A stretch of DNA of 64,000 nt from Rhabdochlamydiaceae bacterium. Lineage in GTDB: Bacteria > Chlamydiota > Chlamydiia > Chlamydiales > Rhabdochlamydiaceae. Positions 50,453 through 58,559 of this stretch are shown in pieces; within the stretch, counting starts at the first letter, position 1, and each line of letters opens with the position of its first letter. Below the pieces are notes generated by a model. That model was given only the letters and a program-made list of their open reading frames with translations. It did not search any database and had not been told where the DNA came from. The translations under genes and the position numbers were made by a program. The stretch covers positions 1 to 64,000 of the forward strand of contig JAIETG010000011.1 of NCBI GenBank assembly GCA_019745395.1, in the 5' to 3' direction.

Positions 50453-51268
50453 TTATCTTAATATTTGTTGTTTAAAATCTTCTAAAACCTTTTGCTTCAT
50501 TTCTTTCACTAGTGTTTTTAGTTTTTCAATTTTTTCCTGTTCGTCAGCTTCGTTGATAATTCCCTGTTTAATTTTTAAATGAGATTCTATTTTTTGTATG
50601 CGGCTTGCTAAAGAAGGATGTAAAGCATCTAATAGGTTTTCCCCTTGAGGAGATATCAGTAATTTTTTCCAAGAAGCTTTTTGACGAGATTCTAAATAAA
50701 GTTGCTGCATAGCCTTAAAAATTCGTCTGCCACCTTTTAGTTCATCGATAGAGCTGTTTGCTATAGCAAAATCGTCGGCTTTCCCCTCACAGTAATATTT
50801 GTAACTTACTAAAGGGATTGCTCCTGCAAAAGCAGTAATATCAGCGCTCCGAGACGCATCATAAGAATTGGTAAGAGCAAGGGCGGTGAGAGCTGAAATA
50901 AGCCCTAATGCGCAAGCTGTGAATGAATCATTATGTTTTAAGTGGGAAATTTCATGTTTGAGGATAAAAGAAGAGGCTTCAGGATCGATTTGATGCAAAT
51001 TAGGTGCAGTATGGATGACTGCATCTCCAGATGTGAAATAATTTGTTCCAATGGCTTCTGCAAACCCAAGATTAACTTGTTCTTTGATTTTAAGATCTTG
51101 CCGGATACCCATCTGATCTAAAAAAGGTTTTAACCTCGCCGAGATCAGAGCTTCAGAAGGAGTTTGTTCTACTGGGGGCTCTTTGTAAGTAGTGCTTTTA
51201 TAAGCTCCATGGGCGAGCAATGCAGGCATTAGTATTTTAACTGCAGTATGCTGATTGATGTTATTCAT
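50453..51268 (-). CDS. M48-type zinc metalloprotease
   Basis: A 271-residue peptidase. The active site HEISH (105-109; His-Glu-x-x-His) and the third zinc ligand Glu161 in YYCEGKADDFA fit family M48 (HtpX/Ste24/Oma1). ALHPSLASRIQKIE is the family's C-terminal motif. A hydrophobic stretch (ACALGLISALTALALTNS) lies between the two zinc motifs, and a second weaker one follows, as in membrane-associated M48 enzymes. The start at 51268 has AAGGGG four bases upstream; a GTG 21 bases earlier is less likely. It would degrade damaged or misfolded membrane or secreted proteins, in a bacterial or host compartment. A clear terminator follows. Confidence 0.85.
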   Translation of the reverse strand: MNNINQHTAVKILMPALLAHGAYKSTTYKEPPVEQTPSEALISARLKPFLDQMGIRQDLKIKEQVNLGFAEAIGTNYFTSGDAVIHTAPNLHQIDPEASSFILKHEISHLKHNDSFTACALGLISALTALALTNSYDASRSADITAFAGAIPLVSYKYYCEGKADDFAIANSSIDELKGGRRIFKAMQQLYLESRQKASWKKLLISPQGENLLDALHPSLASRIQKIESHLKIKQGIINEADEQEKIEKLKTLVKEMKQKVLEDFKQQILR

Positions 51269-51357
51269 GTAACCCCTTGGATGTTGCACTAATTCTATTA
51301 TTGATCTGTTTTTTGTTTCAATAGAATTAGTTATTTGTCCTAGTTGTTACATTTTTA

Positions 51358-52410
51358 TTATCTGTTGTTTGTGTTGGATATTTCTTTTGTAATTGTTTTT
51401 ACGCTTTGTATGTCTTGCTCAGAAGTACTCCAAGAAGTAACCCATCGAAGTTCATGTTTTTCCATATCCCAGAGATGGCAGGAAATTTTTTCTTGAATGT
51501 GCGGAATCCAAGAAGGGGGCGCTGTGAAAAAAATCTGATTGGTTTCTACGGGACTTGTTAAAGAAAGTTCTGGAATCGATTGGATGATTGCTGCGACTTC
51601 TTGTGCTTTTTGATTGGCTTGCAAAGCTAGAGTGCGCCACAGATCTTGAGTGAAAAAGGGGATATATTGCGCAGAGAGATATCTCATTTTTGATAAAAGT
51701 TGCAGCGTTTGTTTGTGAAGATGATCGCTTCCTTCTTGTAGTTGGGTATTGAATATGACAAGAGCTTCTGTTCCCATTAAACCGTTTTTTGTGCCTCCAA
51801 GAGACAGTATGTCTAAAGAAGCTGCTTTGACAATTTCTGCTAAAGAAGCATTTAAATACGCTGCAGCGTTATAAAGGCGGCTTCCGTCCATATGTACAAG
51901 AAGGTTTTCTTCTTTGCATAGTTTCGAAATAGCAATAAGTTCTTCCAGACTATAGACGGTTCCTATTTCTGTGGGCTGCGTTAAAGAAACGATGCGTGGG
52001 GCTGTGGAGTGCTTGCCAAAGGCTCTTTCAGTCTTTAATTTTTTCTCAATAGCATCTGGAGTGAGCTTGCCTTTGTGATGGGCAATTGTTAGAAGTTTGC
52101 ATCCAGCAATCGATTCTGCAGCGCCGCTTTCTTGATAGCCAATATGCGCAATGTCTGTACAAAGAACGGATTCGTATCTACGACATGCAATTTTAAGTCC
52201 TAAAACATTAGATCCGGTTCCTGTAGGAATGATAAAAACTTTGCAAGGAACTTCCATGGCTTCTTGGATCTTTTTTTGAGCTTCTTCTGTCCAACGATCA
52301 GCGCCATAGGCTGGGGCATATCCCAAATTTGCGTCTATGACAGCTTGAAGAACTAGAGGGTGAGCAGGGCTCCAATTATCGCTAGCTAGGGGAATTTTAT
52401 CCTGAGACAT
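51358..52410 (-). CDS. ltaE: Low-specificity L-threonine aldolase / beta-eliminating lyase
   Basis: A 350-residue PLP enzyme of fold type I. ASDNWSPAHPLVLQAVIDAN is the N-terminal signature; YGADRWTEEAQKKIQE and FIIPTGTGSNVLGLK follow. HMDGSRLYNAAAYL holds the Asp that binds the pyridine ring, and LSLGGTKNGLMGTEALVIF holds the Lys of the Schiff base. It cleaves L-threonine or L-allo-threonine to glycine and acetaldehyde; in an amino-acid-scavenging bacterium this may supply glycine. GAGGAG lies seven bases before the ATG. Length is normal. Closest alternative: another member of the beta-eliminating lyase family (PF01212). Confidence 0.9.
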   Translation of the reverse strand: MSQDKIPLASDNWSPAHPLVLQAVIDANLGYAPAYGADRWTEEAQKKIQEAMEVPCKVFIIPTGTGSNVLGLKIACRRYESVLCTDIAHIGYQESGAAESIAGCKLLTIAHHKGKLTPDAIEKKLKTERAFGKHSTAPRIVSLTQPTEIGTVYSLEELIAISKLCKEENLLVHMDGSRLYNAAAYLNASLAEIVKAASLDILSLGGTKNGLMGTEALVIFNTQLQEGSDHLHKQTLQLLSKMRYLSAQYIPFFTQDLWRTLALQANQKAQEVAAIIQSIPELSLTSPVETNQIFFTAPPSWIPHIQEKISCHLWDMEKHELRWVTSWSTSEQDIQSVKTITKEISNTNNR

Positions 52411-52540
52411 GCTATTTCTCCTCTATGAAAAAGGTTGTAATGTAGACAATATAAGGTGAAAAATCAATGAGTAAGTGAGTTTTTGAAGAAAATCGATGGT
52501 ATCTGTTATTGTGGTTTTTTCTTGAGCACTGGAGGTTTTT

Positions 52541-53188
52541 ATGAAGGTTGTATTTCTGTTTTATCCTAAGATGACGGCGTTAGATGCGATAGGGCCTCAT
52601 GAAATCCTCTCCAGACTTCCCGGAGCAGAGGTTTTTCGCGTAGCAAAGCAAGCGGGACCCGTATTGTCAGATTCTGGATTAGTACTTATGGCAGAATATA
52701 GTATTTCACAAGTCTCTCAAGCTGATATCTTAGTAATACCCGGTGGAGGAACTGCGACTACTTTACGCGATCATCCAGATGTTTTACAGTGGATCCGTGA
52801 TATGCATAGTCAAACGATGTGGACAACGTCCGTATGTACAGGGAGTTTAATTTTAGGAGCTGCGGGTGTTTTGTCAGGAGTCAGAGCGACAACACACTGG
52901 ACTGTACTTGATAGATTGTCTCTTTGGGGAGCCTTACCTGTATCTGATCGAGTGGTAGAAGATGGGAAAATCATGACGGCAGCTGGAGTCTCAGCTGGGA
53001 TTGATATGGCATTAACGCTAACGGCAAAGATTGCAGGTCCGAGCTTCGCGCAATCTATGCAACTAGCCATTGAATACGATCCTCAGCCTCCTTTTGATGT
53101 GGGCTCTCCTGAAAAAGCGCATCCAGAAATTCTACAGATTTTAAAGTCTCGCATGACAGCTTCTTTTGAGGCGGCAAGCCCAAGCTAG
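52541..53188 (+). CDS. DJ-1/PfpI family protein (isonitrile hydratase-like)
   Basis: A 215-residue protein of the class I glutamine amidotransferase-like fold. It has KVVFLFYPKMTALDAIGPHE at the start, DILVIPGGGTATTL, the nucleophile elbow TTSVCTGSLILGAAG with the active-site Cys, and ATTHWTVLDRL following as in isonitrile hydratase and AraC-type GATase1 proteins. There is no DNA-binding domain. The Asp/Glu near residue 17-21 and the Cys-Thr-Gly triad indicate an enzyme rather than a regulator. Its role in a host-dependent bacterium may be detoxification. Convergent with the MerR gene. Confidence 0.88.
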   Translation: MKVVFLFYPKMTALDAIGPHEILSRLPGAEVFRVAKQAGPVLSDSGLVLMAEYSISQVSQADILVIPGGGTATTLRDHPDVLQWIRDMHSQTMWTTSVCTGSLILGAAGVLSGVRATTHWTVLDRLSLWGALPVSDRVVEDGKIMTAAGVSAGIDMALTLTAKIAGPSFAQSMQLAIEYDPQPPFDVGSPEKAHPEILQILKSRMTASFEAASPS

Positions 53189-53201
53189 CCGCCCTGTAAA
53201 G

Positions 53202-53933
53202 TTAGAGATTTTTTTGAGCAAAGACCTGCATGGCCTCTGCTAAAAATTTTGCTAAGTGTGGATCTACAATATCGAGTTGCTTTCTAAAGTCTATGTGCTC
53301 CACATAGAGAGTTGACAAAGCTTTGTAGGCTTGTTTTGTCGCATTATGCAACTGATTTGTCAGTGTGTGATGCTTTTGTATGAGAATTTGCACCTCTTTA
53401 GAAGAGGGGCAAAGATTCTGTTTCATTAGCTCGGCTATTTGTTTATAAAGTGCATACCCTTCGTCTGCAATCTGTTTTTTCTCGATCCATGACAGCTCTT
53501 GTTTCTTGAGGTTTTCGAGAACAATAGTTTCATTTTCTGAGTTTGGATCGCTTGAGACTACGCTAAATCCATGGAAAAATTCTTGATCTTTCATGCTTTT
53601 TTTTCCTTGTAGATATTGGATGGTTGTTTCGATGGTCTGCAGCAGGTTTCCTATTTTCTCCCACTCTTTTTGTAGGGATTTTTTATGGGAATGTAGTGCG
53701 GCAAGAGGGTGAAAATCACTTTGCTTCAATATCTTGCCAATTTGTTTTAAAGAAAGTCCAAGTTCTTTAAAAAACAAGATCTGTTGTAAAAGCAAAAGCT
53801 CTTTTTCCTCATAATACCGAGTTCCATTGGATCCATGATAAGCTGGTTTTAAAAGACCCAGTTCATCGTAAAAATGCAATGTTCTTACACTGATTCCGGA
53901 AATTTCTGCTGTTTTTTTTACTGTATAGACCAT
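53202..53933 (-). CDS. MerR-family regulator (TipA/Mta-like)
   Basis: A 243-residue regulator. The N-terminal MerR domain has YTVKKTAEISGISVRTLHFY, then DELGLLKP, NGTRYYEEKELLLLQQILFF, and a coiled coil with KSLQKEWEKIGNLLQTIETT. The C-terminal half (about 130-243) resembles the TipAS/albicidin-binding helical domain (YALYKQIAELMKQ...). Such regulators activate drug-export genes upon ligand binding. AAAGGAG precedes the ATG. The gene is divergent from an ABC exporter pair, 174 bp away, which is its likely target. An inverted repeat in the spacer could be its operator. Confidence 0.88.
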   Translation of the reverse strand: MVYTVKKTAEISGISVRTLHFYDELGLLKPAYHGSNGTRYYEEKELLLLQQILFFKELGLSLKQIGKILKQSDFHPLAALHSHKKSLQKEWEKIGNLLQTIETTIQYLQGKKSMKDQEFFHGFSVVSSDPNSENETIVLENLKKQELSWIEKKQIADEGYALYKQIAELMKQNLCPSSKEVQILIQKHHTLTNQLHNATKQAYKALSTLYVEHIDFRKQLDIVDPHLAKFLAEAMQVFAQKNL

Positions 53934-53939
53934 AGGGTC

Positions 53940-53968
53940 TCCTTTAATCGTCCTATGATTTTAAAGGA
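53940..53968. promoter_or_regulatory. Inverted repeat in the MerR/ABC spacer, possible operator
   Basis: TCCTTTAA (53940-53947) and TTAAAGGA (53961-53968) form a perfect 8-bp inverted repeat with 13 bp between. The left-hand arm is also the ribosome site of the MerR gene. A second palindrome (ACGTATACGT, 53989-53998) follows. I could not place a typical 19-bp-spaced MerR promoter. Confidence 0.35.
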
Positions 53969-54107
53969 TCCGTCCAATATAAAGCATCACGTATACGTTA
54001 GGGGCAACAGAGAATTTTTAAAATAATTTATGGATTTAAAAAAGGTTTTTTCTTTTGTAATTATTCTAAATATTCATCTACTATTTTCGGTAACAAAAGG
54101 GAAGTGT

Positions 54108-54872
54108 ATGAGTAAGTCCTTGATTTGTTTGCAATCGGTGAAAAAACAGTACCATGATGGACCTCGCCTAAAAGAAGCTTTAAAGGGCGTTTCTTTAGAG
54201 ATTCAAGAAGGGGAAATTTTGGGATTGCTTGGCGTCAATGGAGCTGGAAAGACCACACTCTCCACTATTTTAGCGGGATTGCATCCTTGTTCTTCGGGAG
54301 ATGTTATTTATCAAGGTAAGTCAATTTACCAAGATATTATTTCTTATCGAAAAATTGTGGGGTTTTGCCCGCAAAAACCCAACTTAGACATTTCTTTGAC
54401 CTTGGAAGAAAATTTGATCTTTGCAGGACGCTACCATCTTCTTTCTAAAGAAGCGATCAAAAGGCAAGTGGAAGATCTTATGGAGCAGTTTCACTTGCAA
54501 GAATATGCTAAATCTAAGGCATCTGTTTTATCAGGTGGCTATAAACAAAGGTTTTTGATTGCAAGAACGCTTATCCATAGTCCTAAGTTCATTATTTTAG
54601 ATGAACCGACAGTGGGCTTAGATCCTCATATCCGGCATCAATTATGGGATTACATTACCACTTTTAAGAAAAGAGGGATTTCTGTCCTTCTTACTACTCA
54701 CTATCTGGATGAAGCGGAGAGTTTGTCTGATCGCGTTTGTATTATTGATGATGGAACTGTGAAAACAATCGATACTCCGCAAAATCTGATGAATCTTCAC
54801 AAGCAAGGCAATCTAGAAGATGTTTTTTTAAAACTTATACAAGAGTCTGATTATGTCCCTCCCACTTCTTAG
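54108..54872 (+). CDS. ABC-2 exporter ATPase
   Basis: A 254-residue ABC ATPase of the drug/lipid exporter (ABC-2, DrrA/CcmA-like) class. It has Walker A GVNGAGKTT, Q-loop CPQKPNLD, signature LSGGYKQRFLIA, Walker B FIILDEPTVGLDP and switch His TTHYLDEAE. The ATG at 54108 has AAGGGA seven bases upstream. An in-frame ATG at 54030 would add 26 residues resembling a signal peptide, which no cytoplasmic ATPase needs, so I rejected it. It overlaps the permease gene by 20 bp. The divergent MerR/TipA-like regulator suggests drug-induced export. Confidence 0.9.
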   Translation: MSKSLICLQSVKKQYHDGPRLKEALKGVSLEIQEGEILGLLGVNGAGKTTLSTILAGLHPCSSGDVIYQGKSIYQDIISYRKIVGFCPQKPNLDISLTLEENLIFAGRYHLLSKEAIKRQVEDLMEQFHLQEYAKSKASVLSGGYKQRFLIARTLIHSPKFIILDEPTVGLDPHIRHQLWDYITTFKKRGISVLLTTHYLDEAESLSDRVCIIDDGTVKTIDTPQNLMNLHKQGNLEDVFLKLIQESDYVPPTS

Positions 54873-55653
54873 TAAATGGAGTTATTTTGCGACAATTTGT
54901 CAACTGATCCGGCGCGATCTTCTCATATTTAAAGAAGAGTTCTGGGGGAAGTTTTTGGATACGGCTATTCTTCTTTTTACTGTAGTGGTAGTTTTTGGCT
55001 ATTTTCTTCCTTCCTACGGTCTTCAGTCAGACTACGGTCCTTTTCTTCTGATCGGAGTTATTGCTGGGTTTGGTTTTTTTGAAGTGGTTGGGAAAGTAAG
55101 TGTTATGATCGCGGACATGGAAGGAGATCGAACGATTTTGTATACGTTGACTCTACCCATTCCGTCTGTTTTGGTGTTTGTCTATATCGGAGTTTCTTGG
55201 GCGCTGATTTCTTCGATCATTAGCCTGCTTTTGTTCCCTTTGGGAAAGGTTCTTCTTTGGAGTCAATTTGACCTTTCTAAGATTTGCTTTTGGAGATTTG
55301 CTCTTATTTTTCTTTTGAGCAATCTTTTTTTTGGTTTTTTTGCTCTATGGCTTTCTAGCATTTTAAAGACAATGGGAAGTATTTCTCACCTGTTTGTTCG
55401 AATAGTCAATCCCATGTATACGTTTGGTTGTTTCATGTACTCTTGGAATTCTGTATCCCAAATATCTTCATGGATTGGTTTTGCTCATCTGCTCAACCCA
55501 TTAGTGTATATTATGGAAGGGATGCGATCTGCTGCTTTAGGATCTCAAGGGTATCTGCCGTTTTGGTTTTGTTTTTTGTGTTTGGCCTTTTTTACAGTAC
55601 TTGCAGCTTGGGATGGGATGCGTCGTTTGCAAAAAAGGCTCGATTGTGTTTAA
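54853..55653 (+). CDS. ABC-2 type permease
   Basis: A 266-residue permease with six hydrophobic segments, including FLDTAILLFTVVVVFGYFLP, FLLIGVIAGFGFFEVVG, VLVFVYIGVSWALISSIISL, FALIFLLSNLFFGFFALWLS and PLVYIMEGMRSAALGSQGYLP. The latter resembles the C-terminal motif of DrrB/NodJ-type permeases. Two copies would form the channel for the preceding ATPase. The gene overlaps the ATPase by 20 bp. No adaptor or outer-membrane channel is encoded nearby, in contrast with the exporter at 32.9-39.1 kb, so this pump probably works across the inner membrane only. Confidence 0.88.
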   Translation: MSLPLLSKWSYFATICQLIRRDLLIFKEEFWGKFLDTAILLFTVVVVFGYFLPSYGLQSDYGPFLLIGVIAGFGFFEVVGKVSVMIADMEGDRTILYTLTLPIPSVLVFVYIGVSWALISSIISLLLFPLGKVLLWSQFDLSKICFWRFALIFLLSNLFFGFFALWLSSILKTMGSISHLFVRIVNPMYTFGCFMYSWNSVSQISSWIGFAHLLNPLVYIMEGMRSAALGSQGYLPFWFCFLCLAFFTVLAAWDGMRRLQKRLDCV

Positions 55654-55764
55654 GACGGGATCTAATGGTATTGTGAACTTTTGTTTTAAGGTGTGAAAAA
55701 CAGTTAATTCACGTATTATCTTTAGCAATTTTTCTAAAAAATCTTCAAGATAATACGGGGTACT

Positions 55765-56055
55765 ATGAATGCTGCAAGGTCAACTTATGCTAAAGATCAT
55801 CAAGAAAATATTGAACGTATGAGAAAGGCTCTAGAATCTCCAGAAAAATTGTCTGAGCAGATTTTTAGCGCCCTTAATGTAATTAATCGGGAAGAAGCAG
55901 GGCGCCCTTTAAGACAAAGCGATATCTCTTCAGAACATGATCGATTCGATCCATCCTCTGAAAGAGCCTTTCAATTGATGCGCAATGTTGGGGAAAATAA
56001 TACGCTAGTGCAGAGGCATCCGTCTTCGTTCCAATTACGTAAGTCTAAGCATTAA
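55765..56055 (+). CDS. Small charged hypothetical protein, 96 aa
   Basis: A 96-residue, highly charged protein (for example YAKDHQENIERMRKALESPE and RPLRQSDISSEHDRFDPSSE) with one predicted helix and a disordered tail. No family is recognised. It has GGGG four bases before the ATG, an 81-codon stretch with good codon content, and a strong stem-loop 13 bp after its stop. It stands alone, 112 bp after the permease gene. A secreted or nucleic-acid-binding role is possible but unproven. Confidence 0.55.
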   Translation: MNAARSTYAKDHQENIERMRKALESPEKLSEQIFSALNVINREEAGRPLRQSDISSEHDRFDPSSERAFQLMRNVGENNTLVQRHPSSFQLRKSKH

Positions 56056-56067
56056 TTTTGGCATTAG

Positions 56068-56101
56068 GTCCTATCTCTTGGAAAGCTCCAAGAGATAGGA
56101 C
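56068..56101. terminator. Perfect 15-bp stem-loop between convergent genes
   Basis: GTCCTATCTCTTGGA (56068-56082) and TCCAAGAGATAGGAC (56087-56101) form a perfect stem with a 4-nt AAGC loop. It lies between two gene ends but has no T-tract on either side, so it may protect mRNA ends or act as a terminator of unusual type. Confidence 0.6.
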
Positions 56102-56106
56102 AGATC

Positions 56107-57270
56107 TTAAACTAAAGCTCTTTTTATCTTTTCTCCGATGCCGATAAGTCTTTCTTTCGGTTCATTAGAAAAGACAAATCGCAGGTATTTAGCAGCTTGA
56201 TTTCCCCATCCTATCATCGGAGTGGCTGCAATTTTGGCCTTTTGCAATAAGAGCTCTGAAAGCTTTTGAGAACTCATTCCCAGAGCTTCTGCATCAAGAA
56301 GAAGCGACCATCCGCCGTGAGGTGGTATGACCGGGAAATCTTTGAGCTCGTAAAGTAGGGTATTTCGCCGTTCTTCCCAGATTTCGATTGCCTCTTTAAG
56401 ACCATCTTCTTTGCTGCTTAGTCCTGCTGCTACTCCTTCCATGCTAATACCTGTTTGGCATACGACATTAGACAAACTGACGAGCCCAATGTCGTTCATG
56501 ATTTCTTGAGGTCCAATGATCCAGCCCACGCGCCATCCAATCATCCGCAGTTCCTTAGAAGCTGCTCCTACTGTAATTGTGCGATCTTGCATATTAGGAA
56601 AAGAAGCGGGATGGATGATTGAGCGTCCGTCATATAAGATTCTTTCCATCGCAGCGTCGTATAAAAGCCAGGCATCGGTCTTTAGACATAGTTGGGTAAC
56701 AGCTTCCCATTCTTCGTAAGAAAAGATGTGGCCGGTAGGCATTCCAGGGCTCATGAGGAACATTTTCGTGCGAGGCGATGTTGCTTTTTGTAAAGCTTCT
56801 AGATCTAGCCTCCACCCTTGAGGTGAGGGGATTAGAGGGACGAAAACTGGAATGCCCTGAGCCATATGAATTCGGTTGATAATTCCCGCATAGGTTGGAT
56901 CTGTGACGATCACTTCATCCCCAGGTTCGATTGTTGCAAGTAAGCAGTTTAAGATTCCTGACATGCCTCCAGCGCTGATGATGCATTGCTTGTTCCAGTC
57001 GTAGGGCACGTTGCATACTCTTTCCACTCGTTTTACGGCAGCTTTTCTTAAAATTTCTAGTCCGAAAAAAGGAAGGTAGCTGTTGTTATTGTCTTTATCA
57101 ACGCCGTTGCGGGTCGTTTCTATGGCAATAGATGGTGGCGATATGTCTGTATCGAGGTTTTCTAGACGTAGAATTTCTGGGTCGCAGGCGGCATCGGCAG
57201 CATTTCCCATACGGTCTACTCCTATCCCCGGCACCTTAGCAAGTCTTGATACTTTTGTAAATTTTGGCAT
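56107..57270 (-). CDS. Class I/II (aspartate-type) aminotransferase
   Basis: A 387-residue PLP enzyme. It has QCIISAGGMSGILNCLLATI (phosphate-binding), DEVIVTDPTYAGIINR, LMSPGMPTGHIFSYEEWEAV in place of the common NPxNPTG motif, DAWLLYDAAMERILYDG with the cofactor-binding Asp and Tyr, VGAASKELRMIGWRVGWIIG with the Schiff-base Lys, and a C-terminal Arg (KYLRFVFS). The start at 57270 has AAAGGAG seven bases upstream; the frame is open 78 bases further upstream, but that would place the start inside the promoter region. It is divergent from a YheO-like regulator. Substrate unknown: aspartate, methionine or aromatic amino acids are possible. Confidence 0.9.
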   Translation of the reverse strand: MPKFTKVSRLAKVPGIGVDRMGNAADAACDPEILRLENLDTDISPPSIAIETTRNGVDKDNNNSYLPFFGLEILRKAAVKRVERVCNVPYDWNKQCIISAGGMSGILNCLLATIEPGDEVIVTDPTYAGIINRIHMAQGIPVFVPLIPSPQGWRLDLEALQKATSPRTKMFLMSPGMPTGHIFSYEEWEAVTQLCLKTDAWLLYDAAMERILYDGRSIIHPASFPNMQDRTITVGAASKELRMIGWRVGWIIGPQEIMNDIGLVSLSNVVCQTGISMEGVAAGLSSKEDGLKEAIEIWEERRNTLLYELKDFPVIPPHGGWSLLLDAEALGMSSQKLSELLLQKAKIAATPMIGWGNQAAKYLRFVFSNEPKERLIGIGEKIKRALV

Positions 57271-57300
57271 TGCTGACTCCTTTTTCGAGTGAAAGGATCC

Positions 57301-57330
57301 TTTATACAATTCGTCTATAAATTTAGTCAA
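57301..57330 (-). promoter_or_regulatory. Promoter of the aminotransferase gene
   Basis: On the reverse strand TTGACT (57330-57325) and TATAAA (57306-57301) are separated by 18 bp, about 31 bp before the ATG. Its -35 lies in the shared palindrome. Confidence 0.75.
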
Positions 57331-57346
57331 TTTGTTTAAATTTGAC
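57326..57346. promoter_or_regulatory. Palindrome between the divergent -35 boxes, candidate operator
   Basis: A 21-bp near-palindrome with arms GTCAA and TTGAC (57326-57330, 57342-57346) around an A/T-rich centre. It contains parts of both divergent -35 boxes, so a bound regulator would affect both genes. The regulator encoded at 57394 is the likely ligand. Confidence 0.55.
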
Positions 57347-57370
57347 AAAATGTCTATTTTTGATTAGTAT
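57342..57370 (+). promoter_or_regulatory. Promoter of the YheO-like regulator gene
   Basis: TTGACA (57342-57347) and TAGTAT (57365-57370) are separated by exactly 17 bp, ending 23 bp before the ATG. The -35 is consensus. Confidence 0.75.
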
Positions 57371-57393
57371 CTGTAGAAAAATAGGAGAGAAAA

Positions 57394-58020
57394 ATGGAAA
57401 GTTCCCAGTTTGTTTCTTTGTGGAAATCCTATGAACCGTTTATTCAAGCTATGGTAGATTTATTTAGTCCTTTTGTGGAAGCGGCAGTACACGATTTAGA
57501 GAAAGGAAAGGTGGTTGCCATTTATCATAATATTTCTCAAAGGAAGGTAGGGGATTCTTCTCCTTTAAAGGAATTGAAGGTCGATATTGATCAGTTTCCT
57601 AAGTATTTTCCCCCCTATTATAAGCAAAATTTTGATGGACGTCCCTTAAAATGCACTTCGATTACATTGAGAGATACATCTGGTTATCCTGTAGGATTGA
57701 TTTGTATCAATGTGGACGTGAGTTTTTTTCAGCAAGGACAAGAGCTATTTCAAAAATTTCTCTCTATTCAAAAAGAAGCTCAAAACCCTATTGAAATTTT
57801 TGGAGGCTCTTTTGAAGAGCAGGTGATATCTATGATGGGGCAGTATTTGGAAGAAAATCATCTGCAGCTACTTAGACTTAAACGGGAACAAAAAAAAGAG
57901 CTTGTGCAGCATTTATATAAAAAAGGTGTATTTCACTTTAAACATGCAGCACCATTTCTTGCCAAACAACTTCACACCTCACGTGCAAGTATTTATAACT
58001 ATATTAAAGAGATTGTCTGA
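57394..58020 (+). CDS. YheO-like PAS / HTH transcriptional regulator
   Basis: A 208-residue regulator. The N-terminal half has the YheO-type PAS domain (PAS_6): VDLFSPFVEAAVHDLEKGKV, SITLRDTSGYPVGLICINVD. The C-terminal half has the HTH_22 domain: LVQHLYKKGVFHFKHAAPFL, AKQLHTSRASIYNYIKEIV. The family senses small ligands (for example D-amino-acid metabolites in DarR-like members). It is divergent from the aminotransferase gene with interlocked promoters, so it probably controls that gene and itself. GGAGAG precedes the ATG. It overlaps the convergent Nudix gene by 22 bp. Confidence 0.88.
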   Translation: MESSQFVSLWKSYEPFIQAMVDLFSPFVEAAVHDLEKGKVVAIYHNISQRKVGDSSPLKELKVDIDQFPKYFPPYYKQNFDGRPLKCTSITLRDTSGYPVGLICINVDVSFFQQGQELFQKFLSIQKEAQNPIEIFGGSFEEQVISMMGQYLEENHLQLLRLKREQKKELVQHLYKKGVFHFKHAAPFLAKQLHTSRASIYNYIKEIV

Positions 58021-58559
58021 GATAGCTTTTGTATAAATCTTTGTAAATGAGGGTCAGATTTTTCCCAAGGGATGTCTTGAATAGGAAACCATCGGATTTG
58101 ATGAAACTCTCTCTTGTCGAAGTTATACACATGGTCTTGATTTCCTCGTAAGATGTACCATAAAGAAACATCTGTATGGGGAAGTGTATCTTCTGGGATT
58201 GTAGATACTGTTAGAAAGAGTGGGTCTTGTAAGAAGAAGTTCGCTTCAATGTCCAATTCTTCTTTAGCTTCTCTTTGAACTGTGATCTTTGGATGCTCTT
58301 GTGGTTCTACATGACCTCCTGGGGGAAGCCATAAATTTGCTTTTTTGTGATCTACAAGAAGTATGTTATTTGTTTTGAAATCTAGTAAGGTAAAATAAGA
58401 AACTAAATGCATAGAAGGAGTAGCAGGTTTTTCTATACGGAAAATTTCAGGAGCTTGTTCAATCCATTTTAAAGACAGTTCGATATGTAGCTTTTCCGTG
58501 TGATCAAAAGGCTTTAGAGAGGAGATGATTTGATGGGCGGTTTTATGGCTTTCTTTCAT
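57999..58559 (-). CDS. Nudix hydrolase
   Basis: A 186-residue Nudix enzyme. The Nudix box is GGHVEPQEHPKITVQREAKEEL (written here as GGHVEPQEH and then REAKEEL), fitting G-x5-E-x7-R-E-[UA]-x-E-E-x-G/D-U; the final Gly is Asp. WLPPGGH precedes it. It cleaves nucleoside diphosphates linked to another moiety, typically as housecleaning. It overlaps the exported-protein gene by 17 bp at its start and converges with the YheO-like gene at its end. A good Shine-Dalgarno is not obvious because the start lies inside the upstream gene. Confidence 0.87.
   Translation of the reverse strand: MKESHKTAHQIISSLKPFDHTEKLHIELSLKWIEQAPEIFRIEKPATPSMHLVSYFTLLDFKTNNILLVDHKKANLWLPPGGHVEPQEHPKITVQREAKEELDIEANFFLQDPLFLTVSTIPEDTLPHTDVSLWYILRGNQDHVYNFDKREFHQIRWFPIQDIPWEKSDPHLQRFIQKLSQTISLI

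Noticed and set aside
53989-53998. ACGTATACGT palindrome as a specific operator
   Set aside because: Ten bases are too few to support a claim, and it is not placed within a recognisable promoter.
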